Source of the DNA: Thioalkalivibrio thiocyanodenitrificans ARhD 1
GTDB lineage: Bacteria > Pseudomonadota > Gammaproteobacteria > Ectothiorhodospirales > Ectothiorhodospiraceae
Assembly (NCBI RefSeq): GCF_000378965.1
Contig: NZ_KB900536.1
Coordinates: forward strand, 2,729,407-2,793,406
Length of the DNA stretch: 64,000 bases
Direction of reading: 5' to 3'
Below are positions 48,699 through 55,383 of this stretch, in pieces (within the stretch, counting starts at the first letter, position 1; each line of letters opens with the position of its first letter). The position numbers were made by a program, and so were the translations under genes. The notes under the pieces are model-generated. The model did not search any database. It had not been told where the DNA came from and saw only the letters and a list, made by a program, of their open reading frames with translations.

Positions 48699-49115
48699 TC
48701 AGTCGGCATGTTTCAGGAGCCGGTCCAGAAGCCCGGACAGCGCGTTCAGATCCTGTTCTCCGAGCGTCGCTGCCAGCCTCCGTTGCGCCATGAGCCATCG
48801 CCGTTTTGCGCCATCGAGCCGTTTTCGGCCGGCGGCGGTCAGTCGGACGGTGCGCGAGCGCCGGTCGTCACTACCGGTGATCGCCACCAGCCCGTCGCGC
48901 TCCAGGGGCCGCAGGTTGCGCCCCGCCGCGCTGCGCTCGAGGCCGGTGGCCTCGGCCAACTCGCTGATCGAGGCCTCTCCGAGTCGCTCGACGGCCCGCA
49001 TCAGCGAGTACTGCGTGACCTTGAGCCCCGATCCGGACAGCACCTCGTCGTAGATACGGGTGGCCAGACGCGCGGCCCGTCGCAGGCGGGTGCAATGGCA
49101 CAGGGTCGGTAGCAT
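48699..49115 (-). CDS. MarR-family transcriptional regulator
   Basis: This 138-residue regulator has a winged helix-turn-helix: 'YSLMRAVERLGEASISELAEATGLERSAAGRNLRPLERDGLVAITGSDDRRSRTVRLTAAGRKRL' contains the HTH and the D-x-R-S/R wing typical of MarR. ATG 49115 is chosen because the family begins about here; the longer frame adds 33 unlikely residues. A 26-base palindrome spans its start codon, a likely autoregulatory operator. It should control the downstream MFS-peptide-oxidoreductase group and perhaps the divergent methyltransferase. Confidence 0.88.
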   Translation of the reverse strand: MLPTLCHCTRLRRAARLATRIYDEVLSGSGLKVTQYSLMRAVERLGEASISELAEATGLERSAAGRNLRPLERDGLVAITGSDDRRSRTVRLTAAGRKRLDGAKRRWLMAQRRLAATLGEQDLNALSGLLDRLLKHAD

Positions 49116-49138
49116 TTGCGTGTATATACACGTAAATG
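49113..49138. promoter_or_regulatory. Candidate MarR operator, 26-bp palindrome over the start codon
   Basis: The core CGTGTATATACACG (49119-49132) is a perfect palindrome; with CATTT/AAATG outside, only one base pair mismatches. It includes the ATG of the regulator, and no ribosome site lies between. A dimeric winged-helix protein would fit this symmetry. Confidence 0.65.
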
Positions 49139-49383
49139 CCCGATCTCGCCAGATGATCCCGCGGCACGCAACAGGTCGATGGGGCGCCGATGACCGCAGC
49201 CACCCGATTGCCAAACGTGCACAGTGCGCCTACGCTCACCGGGTGGCGGTTGCTCGCGTCAAGCGCGCTTCCGGCCATGGGCTCGTCGCCGGATCCGCGG
49301 CAACCGGGGGGATGCGACGACCCGCCGCCCGGACGACCGGGCTTTTAAAACCATAAGGAGGTCTGAGCACCAGGAGGACGACT

Positions 49384-50166
49384 ATGGATATGGCTTGTGA
49401 TTTGACGTTCGACCGGGAACGGTTGAAGGACGAGATCCGAACGACCTACGGGCGCGTTGCGGAAGAGCCCGGCGGCGACTTTCATTTTCATCGCGGCCCG
49501 GATTACGCGGCATCTGTGCTCGGTTACGACCGGGCCGAACTCGGCGAACTGCCGGATTTCGTGACCGCGCCGTTCGCCGGTGTGGGCAATCCCTACCTTG
49601 CCGGTACACTGCCCTCCGGAGCAAGGGTGATCGATCTGGGCTCAGGGAGCGGCATGGACTGCCTGCTGGCCGGCCGGCAGGTCGGGGCGCGGGGCGAGGT
49701 GATCGGGTTCGACATGACCGACGCCATGCTCGAGAAGGCAAGGGCGGGGTCATCCGCCGCCGGCATGGATCATGTGCGCTTCGAAAAGGCCGACATCTCC
49801 CGACTGCCGGTCGATGACGAATCCGTGGATGTGGCAATCTCGAACGGTGTCATCAACCTCAGCCCGGAAAAGCCGCAGGTCTTTGCCGAACTCTATCGGG
49901 TCCTGCGTCGCGGCGGGCGCGTGCAGTTCGCCGATATCGTGATCGAGGCCGAGCTGTCGGCCGCCGCGCGCAACGATATTGAACTCTGGGTCGGCTGAAT
50001 CGCGGGAGCTCTGCAGTCTGCAGGCTATCTCGCGGCACTGTCCGAGGCAGGTTTTTCGCGCGCGGAGGTCGTCGGTTATTTCGATTCGTTTGCCGGCACG
50101 AGCAAGGAGGACACGGCGCGCCAGTTTGGTGTGCGCGGTGCGAGTTTCATCGCCTTCAAGGATTGA
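49384..50166 (+). CDS. ArsM-like SAM methyltransferase, predicted selenoprotein (TGA = Sec205)
   Basis: The frame from ATG 49384 (AGGAGG six bases before) reads 204 codons, then TGA at 49996-49998, and continues without break for 55 codons to TGA 50164-50166, giving 260 residues if TGA is read as selenocysteine. SAM motif VIDLGSGSGMDCLLAG is at about 82-97, then 'SNGVINLSPEKPQVFAELYRVLRRGG'. The TGA stands in 'ELWVG-U-IAGALQSAGYLAALSEAGF', where ArsM-type relatives have a conserved Cys (WxGCxAGA) that binds arsenite. The second ArsM cysteine (N-C-V) is Gly156 here, so arsenite may not be the substrate. A SECIS-like hairpin follows. The alternative is a nonsense-mutated pseudogene, ending at 49998. 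Confidence 0.8.
50007..50026 (+). promoter_or_regulatory. Candidate bacterial SECIS element
   Basis: Structure: lower stem AGC/GCU, bulged U (50010), upper stem CUGC/GCAG, loop AGUCU (50015-50019) with GU. The loop begins 16 bases after the UGA. The E. coli fdhF element has the same design: a bulged U, a UGC/GCA upper stem and loop AGGUCU at almost the same distance. Confidence 0.75.
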
Positions 50167-50359
50167 CCGCGCCGGAATCAGAGGGGCCGTGGGTTGACCT
50201 CCGGCCGGTGACGGATTGAACCAATCCGCGGCCCCCTCCCGGCCGGGTGAGGGCCGCGCATCCGGCGTCGACGTCCGGCGCCTCGCAGTCTCCCGTCAGT
50301 TCAGAATGGCTGGTGGCCATGGCCGACGTTGGCGCTACGCGCCCGCGATGGATTCCGGG

Positions 50360-51118
50360 TCACGCCGGCTTGATGCCGATGAATGCCCGCATGGGGTATG
50401 CCGCCTTGCCCAGGATGAACGGATCGTAGAGGCCGTCCAGTCCGGCCTGCCGGACTTCCAGGCCGGCATCCGCCAACGCGGCAAGCCACGCCTGTTGCCC
50501 GAAAAGCCCCAATGTATGGCGATCAGTATGGATGCCCAGTCTCCCCTGGTCCCTGATCAGGTAGACCAGCGTCGCCTCATAGATTGAAGGGTTGTCCGGA
50601 GGGATATAGTTGTTCTCGAAGAGGGTGATCTGTATGTCGCCCTTGGTGCCCGTGTAACAGAAGTTGTTCTCCCGGAACGCTTCGCGCGTCTTTGCAACGA
50701 TCAGCAGTACGCCGCCGGGCTTCAGATGCCTGCAGGCCACGGCAATCGCACGATGCAAATCCTGCAGTGTCACCATGTAGTCGATGGCATCGGGGATGGC
50801 CACGGCATCAAAGCGCTCGGTCAGATCGATGCTGCGCATGTCGCCATGCACGTAGGTGAGCTCCGGATTGGTCCGTCTCGCGATCTCGAGCATCCCTTCA
50901 CTGATATCCACCCCCGTCACCCTGAAGTGCTCTTTGAAAGTGAAATCGTTGCCGCCTGCGCCGCAGCCCAGATGCAGCAGCGTGTGGATCCCCGTCCTGG
51001 CATGTTCTTTCAGGAGATCCACATAGTGTCCGGTCTCTTCCGCCTGCACCGCAGGAGACGCGAGGATCGTTTCGGTCCACGCGAGTTCACCATAGCTAAG
51101 CCACTTGTTTCCGTGCAT
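50360..51118 (-). CDS. SAM-dependent methyltransferase (class I)
   Basis: This 252-residue protein starts MHGNKWLSYGELAWTETILA. SAM motif I is LLHLGCGAGGNDFTF (about 47-61). Motif II/III segments are 'VTGVDISEGMLEIAR' and 'LTYVHGDMRSIDL', then 'HLKPGGVLLIVA'. ATG 51118 has GGAG nine bases upstream. It converges on the predicted selenoprotein gene. The acceptor substrate is unknown; the C-terminal part with 'FENNYIPPDNPSIYEATLVYLIRDQGRLGIHTD' is shared with SAM methyltransferases of uncharacterised type. Confidence 0.85.
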   Translation of the reverse strand: MHGNKWLSYGELAWTETILASPAVQAEETGHYVDLLKEHARTGIHTLLHLGCGAGGNDFTFKEHFRVTGVDISEGMLEIARRTNPELTYVHGDMRSIDLTERFDAVAIPDAIDYMVTLQDLHRAIAVACRHLKPGGVLLIVAKTREAFRENNFCYTGTKGDIQITLFENNYIPPDNPSIYEATLVYLIRDQGRLGIHTDRHTLGLFGQQAWLAALADAGLEVRQAGLDGLYDPFILGKAAYPMRAFIGIKPA

Positions 51119-51249
51119 GACGGCTCTCCGGAGCATGATACGGATCACGCCTGAGCGCATCTCCGTGACCCGGCATGAGCGGCAGTAAAGTCGCCGCCCG
51201 ACCCCCGGGCTGCGGACGCGACGTGTCTCACCCGCCGCGCCCCGACGGA

Positions 51250-51270
51250 TTCATCCTTCATCCTTCATCC
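51250..51270. repeat. Heptamer array TTCATCC x3 covering the prmA stop
   Basis: Three perfect units. Read on the minus strand (GGATGAA), they encode the final residues and the stop of prmA. Confidence 0.88.
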
Positions 51271-52135
51271 TTTCGCCTTCCAACAGCGCCCATCCCTCCC
51301 TGAACACCGGCTCTTTCATTGTGAACCCTCGGGCATAAGCGGCGGCCACGTCCCCGGCCTGCTGCGCCAGGAGCCCTGACAGGACCAGTTGCCCGCCAGG
51401 CCGCACCAGCCCGGTCAGCGCCGGTGCCAGGTCCACCAGCGGCCCACTCAGGATGTTCGCCATGACCAGGTCTGCCGGTGCCGCATCGAGGCTCCCGGGG
51501 AGATACACGGGCAGTTGGGCATCGGGAATGCGGTTGCGCCGCGCGTTGTCCCGGGTGGCGGTCAGTGCCTGGGGATCCAGGTCCACGCCCACGGCGTGGC
51601 GGGCGCCCAGCTTGAGGGCGGCGATGGCCAGCACGCCGGAGCCGCAGCCGTAGTCGATGACGGTGGCGTCCACCGGCGGATGGGCGTCGAGCCATTCGAG
51701 GCACAGGGCGGTTGTCGGATGGGTGCCGGTCCCGAAGGCGAGACCGGGGTCGAGCAGCAGGTTGACGGCGTCCGGGTCGGGGGGCTCGAAGCCCGTCGGG
51801 CAGATCCACAGGCCTGTACCGAAACGCATGGGCCTGAAATCGTCCATCCAGGCCCGCACCCAGTCCCGGTCTTCCACGTCTTCCCGCGTGATGGCTTCGG
51901 GGGACACGGCCAGCCGCGTGCACAGCGACAGCATTACGCATGCGGCTTCCACGTCTTCCCCGAACAGCCCGCTCACCGCGGCCTCGGGCCAGACCGGGGT
52001 CTCGCCGGGCAGCGGCTCCAGCAGGGGGTGATCACCGGCATCCTCCAGTGACGTGGACAGGGCGCCCAGTTCAAGGAACAGGTCCTCGACGGACGCCACC
52101 TGGTCGCCGGCAACGGTGAGTTTGAGTTTGTACAT
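51251..52135 (-). CDS. prmA: Ribosomal protein L11 methyltransferase
   Basis: The enzyme has 294 residues and trimethylates L11. It has an N-terminal substrate-recognition domain and the catalytic domain with 'LLLDPGLAFGTGTHPTTALCLEWL' (about 140-163), 'VIDYGCGSGVLAIAALKLG' (about 172-190) and 'DLVMANILSGPLVDLAP' (the N-I-L motif). The last codons, R-M-K-D-E-G, and the TGA are supplied by a GGATGAA heptamer array (51250-51270 on the plus strand as TTCATCC), so the tail beyond 'EGWALLEGE' is repeat-derived. Confidence 0.96.
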   Translation of the reverse strand: MYKLKLTVAGDQVASVEDLFLELGALSTSLEDAGDHPLLEPLPGETPVWPEAAVSGLFGEDVEAACVMLSLCTRLAVSPEAITREDVEDRDWVRAWMDDFRPMRFGTGLWICPTGFEPPDPDAVNLLLDPGLAFGTGTHPTTALCLEWLDAHPPVDATVIDYGCGSGVLAIAALKLGARHAVGVDLDPQALTATRDNARRNRIPDAQLPVYLPGSLDAAPADLVMANILSGPLVDLAPALTGLVRPGGQLVLSGLLAQQAGDVAAAYARGFTMKEPVFREGWALLEGERMKDEG

Positions 52136-52158
52136 GAGGGCGCCGGATGCAAGTGGAA

Positions 52159-52208
52159 AGAGGCAAGATACAGGAAAAGGCCCCTTGCCTTTAACCTGTA
52201 TCCTGCCT
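52159..52208. repeat. Inverted repeat of gene-end type between accC and prmA
   Basis: AGGCAAGATACAGG and its near complement CCTGTATCCTGCCT enclose a G/C-rich middle. This may act as a weak terminator after accC. Confidence 0.65.
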
Positions 52209-52218
52209 CCGCGCCGTC

Positions 52219-53565
52219 CTATCCTTCTGCCTTGAGCTTCTTCTCCAGATAATGGATATCCGTGCCGCCGGCCCGGAAGGCCGCGTCGTTGAGCAGGTCA
52301 CGCTGCAGGGGGATGTTGGTCCGGATGCCTTCCACCACGATCTCGGAGAGTGCGCCGCGGGTGCGGGCGATCGCGATGTCGCGGGTGGAGCCGTAGCCGA
52401 TCAGCTTGCCGATCATGGAATCGTAGTAGGGGGGCACCCGGTAGCCGTTGTAGATGTGGGTGTCCACCCGGATGCCCGGACCGCCGGGGCTGTGGTACTG
52501 GGTGATGGTGCCTGGGGACGGCACGAAGGTGCGCGCGTCCTCGGCGTTGATGCGGCATTCAATGGCATGGCCGCGGATCACCACCTCGTCCTGGGAAAAG
52601 CTCAGGTGCTGGCCGGCGGCGATACGGATCTGTTCGCGCACGATATCGATGCCCGTGACCATCTCGGTGACCGGGTGCTCCACCTGCACGCGGGTGTTCA
52701 TCTCGATGAAGTAGAATTCGCCGTTCTCATAGAGGAACTCGAACGTGCCCGCGCCGCGGTAGCCGATGTCGCGGCAGGCCTGGGCGCAGCGTTCGCCCAT
52801 GCGCATGCGTTCCTCGTCGGTGATGCCGGGGGCCGGCGCCTCCTCCAGCACCTTCTGGTGGCGGCGCTGCATGGAGCAGTCGCGCTCGCCCAGGTGCACC
52901 GCGTTGCCGTGCTCGTCGGCCAGCACCTGGAACTCGATGTGCCGCGGGTGCTCCAGGTACTTCTCCATGTACAGCATGTCGTTGTTGAATGCGTTGCGGG
53001 CCTCGTTGCGGGTAAGGCTGATGGCGCTCAGCAGCGACCCTTCCGTGTGCACCACGCGCATGCCGCGCCCGCCGCCTCCGCCGGCGGCCTTGATGATCAC
53101 CGGGTAGCCGACTTCCCGGGCCGTGCGCAGGTTCTCGTCCGGATCATCGCCAAGCGCCCCAACGGAGCCGGGCACGCAGGGCACGCCGGCCTTCATCATG
53201 GCGTCCTTGGCGGAGACCTTGTCACCCATGAGCCGGATGGTGGCCGCGCGCGGACCGATGAACACGAAGCCGCTGGACTCGACCCGCTCGGCGAAATCCG
53301 CGTTCTCGGAGAGAAAGCCGTAGCCCGGGTGGATGGCCCCGGCGTCCGTGAGCTCGGCGGCACTGATGATGGCGGGGACGTTCAGGTAGCTCTCCGTGGA
53401 ACTGGCCGGCCCGATGCACACGGACTCATCGGCCAGGCGCACATGCTTGAGGTCCCGGTCCGCCACCGAGTGCACGGCCACCGTCTGGATGCCCATCTCG
53501 CGGCATGCCCGGAGGATGCGAAGGGCGATCTCGCCCCGGTTGGCAATCAGTATCTTGTCGAACAT
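52219..53565 (-). CDS. accC: Acetyl-CoA carboxylase, biotin carboxylase subunit
   Basis: This 448-residue ATP-grasp enzyme carboxylates the biotin of AccB at the cost of ATP. It starts [20 protein letters not shown]. The glycine-rich loop '[16 protein letters not shown]' (about 158-173), '[18 protein letters not shown]' (about 236) and '[17 protein letters not shown]' (about 286) are all present. The ATG overlaps the accB stop by one base (TGATG). Normal length. Confidence 0.98.
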   Translation of the reverse strand: MFDKILIANRGEIALRILRACREMGIQTVAVHSVADRDLKHVRLADESVCIGPASSTESYLNVPAIISAAELTDAGAIHPGYGFLSENADFAERVESSGFVFIGPRAATIRLMGDKVSAKDAMMKAGVPCVPGSVGALGDDPDENLRTAREVGYPVIIKAAGGGGGRGMRVVHTEGSLLSAISLTRNEARNAFNNDMLYMEKYLEHPRHIEFQVLADEHGNAVHLGERDCSMQRRHQKVLEEAPAPGITDEERMRMGERCAQACRDIGYRGAGTFEFLYENGEFYFIEMNTRVQVEHPVTEMVTGIDIVREQIRIAAGQHLSFSQDEVVIRGHAIECRINAEDARTFVPSPGTITQYHSPGGPGIRVDTHIYNGYRVPPYYDSMIGKLIGYGSTRDIAIARTRGALSEIVVEGIRTNIPLQRDLLNDAAFRAGGTDIHYLEKKLKAEG

Positions 53566-54017
53566 CACTCGATGATGAACATCGGCTGGCCGTATTCCAC
53601 GGGCTGGCCGTTTTCGATCAGGATGGCCTTGATCACGCCCGCCTTGTCGGCCTCGATCTGGTTGAGCATCTTCATGGCTTCGATGATGCAGAGCGTGTCA
53701 CCGGCGGAGATGGACTGGCCCACCTCCACAAAGGGTTTGGCACCCGGCGAGGCGGCCCGGTAGAAGGTGCCCACCATGGGTGCGATCACCGTGTGACCGT
53801 CCGGCGTCGCGGGCTCGACGGGCCCCGGGCCATCGGATACCGGCGCCGGGGCCTCCGGTGCGGCCGGGGCCATCTGGGGCGGCATCATGAAGGCCTGCTG
53901 GTTGCCGGGCGCGCTGCGGGTGATGCGCACCGATTCCTCGCCTTCACGGATCTCGATCTCATTGATGCCGGATTCCTCCAGCAGTTCTATCAGCTTCTTG
54001 ATCTTTCGAATATCCAT
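53565..54017 (-). CDS. accB: Acetyl-CoA carboxylase biotin carboxyl carrier protein
   Basis: This 150-residue carrier has an N-terminal helical region ([23 protein letters not shown]), an Ala/Pro-rich linker (about 55-75) and a lipoyl/biotinyl domain with the biotin-accepting Lys in [12 protein letters not shown] (about 111-122). It precedes accC in an operon. Confidence 0.97.
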   Translation of the reverse strand: MDIRKIKKLIELLEESGINEIEIREGEESVRITRSAPGNQQAFMMPPQMAPAAPEAPAPVSDGPGPVEPATPDGHTVIAPMVGTFYRAASPGAKPFVEVGQSISAGDTLCIIEAMKMLNQIEADKAGVIKAILIENGQPVEYGQPMFIIE

Positions 54018-54024
54018 GGAGTGG

Positions 54025-54468
54025 TCAGTTCTTCTTGGTCAGGTGAATGGCTGCCTGCAAACCCAGTTCGTATCCCTTGGGTCCGAGTCCGGTGATCACA
54101 CCCACCGCCACATCGGACAGGAAAGAATGCTGCCGGAAGTCCTCCCGGGCGTGCACATTGGAGAGATGCACCTCGATAAAGGGGATGGCCACGCCCAGCA
54201 GGGCATCACGCAGGGCGATGCTGGTGTGGGTAAAGGCGCCGGGATTGAAGAGGATGAAGTCGATGCCTTCCTTGCCGGCCCGGTGCACGCGGTCCACCAG
54301 TTCGTGCTCCGCGTTGGACTGGAAGTCCTCCAGACTGTGGCCCTCGTTGCTCGCCTGTTCACGCAGGCCGTCGCAGATCTCGGCAAGCGTCCGGGTCCCG
54401 TAGATGTGGGGTTCCCGCGTGCCGAGAAGGTTTAGGTTGGGGCCGTTGAGAACCAGTAACTTTGCCAT
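54025..54468 (-). CDS. aroQ: 3-dehydroquinate dehydratase, type II
   Basis: This 147-residue dodecameric enzyme of the shikimate pathway starts with [21 protein letters not shown], including the flexible-loop Arg and the catalytic Tyr region. '[17 protein letters not shown]' and '[17 protein letters not shown]' give the active-site Asn/His and substrate-binding blocks. It is seven bases upstream of accB in the same direction, the common aroQ-accB-accC operon. Confidence 0.97.
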   Translation of the reverse strand: MAKLLVLNGPNLNLLGTREPHIYGTRTLAEICDGLREQASNEGHSLEDFQSNAEHELVDRVHRAGKEGIDFILFNPGAFTHTSIALRDALLGVAIPFIEVHLSNVHAREDFRQHSFLSDVAVGVITGLGPKGYELGLQAAIHLTKKN

Positions 54469-54667
54469 GATTTTTCACGAAACTTCGGGAAATGAGCCGG
54501 AAACTTGTTTGTTTATGCAGTTTGTCCGGTAGGCCATGGCATTGTGCCTGATGCTTTTGGGGGTGTCCAGTGAGCATCGGACGGAAGGGCGGTAGACGCG
54601 GAAGATAGGCGCCGGATCGCGGAATTTGGCCGAAAGATTACGACACGAGGAATAGAAGGGCATTCAG

Positions 54668-54768
54668 AGTTCAAGGTTCAAAGTTCAAGGTTCAAGGGGG
54701 TGGCCAACCGGGCCTCGGCGCGAGCCGAAACGGTTTCCCCTTTGAACCTTGAACTTTGAACTTTGAAT
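54668..54768. repeat. Heptamer inverted repeat (AGTTCAA/GGTTCAA) after tlpA-like gene
   Basis: Units AGTTCAA-GGTTCAA-AGTTCAA-GGTTCAA (54668-54695) face the complementary units at 54741-54768. They lie between the TlpA-like gene stop and the aroQ upstream region. The rest of the 54469-54774 gap holds no gene. Confidence 0.88.
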
Positions 54769-54774
54769 CGCCTT

Positions 54775-55380
54775 TCAAAGCAGCGGCCGGAGTTCCCGCT
54801 CCAGGGTGTCCTTGTGCAATTCACCTGCCTGGACGAAGCGGATCCTGCCGTCGCGGCCCAGCAGGACGCTGTAGGGCAGGGCGCCCTGCCGGTTGCCGTA
54901 GTCACGGGTCACTGCCATGCCGCCGGACTGGCCGAGCAGCACCGGGAAGTTCAGATCATGGGTGTCCGCGAAATCGCGCACGGCCTGTTCATCGTCGATG
55001 GCCACGGCCACGATGGTCACGCCCCGGTCCCCGTAGGCATCCTGTACTTCCACGAAGGCGGGCATCTCCCTGAGGCAGGGCGGGCACCACGTTGCCCAGA
55101 AATTCACCAGCACCACGTCCCCGTCCCAGTCGCCGATGTGGCGCAACTCGCCGGCCAGGTCCGGCAGGGTGAAGTCCGGGCGCATCGTGCCCTTCACATC
55201 CCCGCTGCGCGGTGCCTCGGCACGCAGCGGGGCGGATTCGGGGGCCGTGCCCGTCAGGTGGTAGAACCCGAATCCGCCCATGCCCGCCAGCAGGGCAACC
55301 ACCACCAGCAGGATCAGAAAGGCCGGCTGGCTCAGGCCCGTGCTTCGCCGGGGGCGTGAGGTGGGTGCGGCCGTATGCAT
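54775..55380 (-). CDS. TlpA/ResA-like membrane-anchored thioredoxin
   Basis: The gene encodes a 201-residue protein with one N-terminal membrane segment (about 18-38) and a periplasmic thioredoxin domain. 'LVNFWATWCPPCLREMPAFVEV' carries the CPPC active site (about 107-110), preceded by 'DFTLPDLAGELRHIGDWDG', the AhpC/TSA-like entry typical of TlpA/ResA. 'ALPYSVLLGRDGRI' holds the cis-Pro. It is next to dsbD, its likely electron donor. The likely role is reduction of disulfides in cytochrome c or Sox proteins; not provable from sequence. Confidence 0.9.
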   Translation of the reverse strand: MHTAAPTSRPRRSTGLSQPAFLILLVVVALLAGMGGFGFYHLTGTAPESAPLRAEAPRSGDVKGTMRPDFTLPDLAGELRHIGDWDGDVVLVNFWATWCPPCLREMPAFVEVQDAYGDRGVTIVAVAIDDEQAVRDFADTHDLNFPVLLGQSGGMAVTRDYGNRQGALPYSVLLGRDGRIRFVQAGELHKDTLERELRPLL

Positions 55381-55383
55381 CGG

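Noticed and set aside
49384-49998. Methyltransferase gene as a simple 204-residue protein ending at TGA 49998
   Set aside because: The family C-terminal region continues in frame after the TGA, and the stop coincides with a conserved cysteine and a SECIS-like hairpin.
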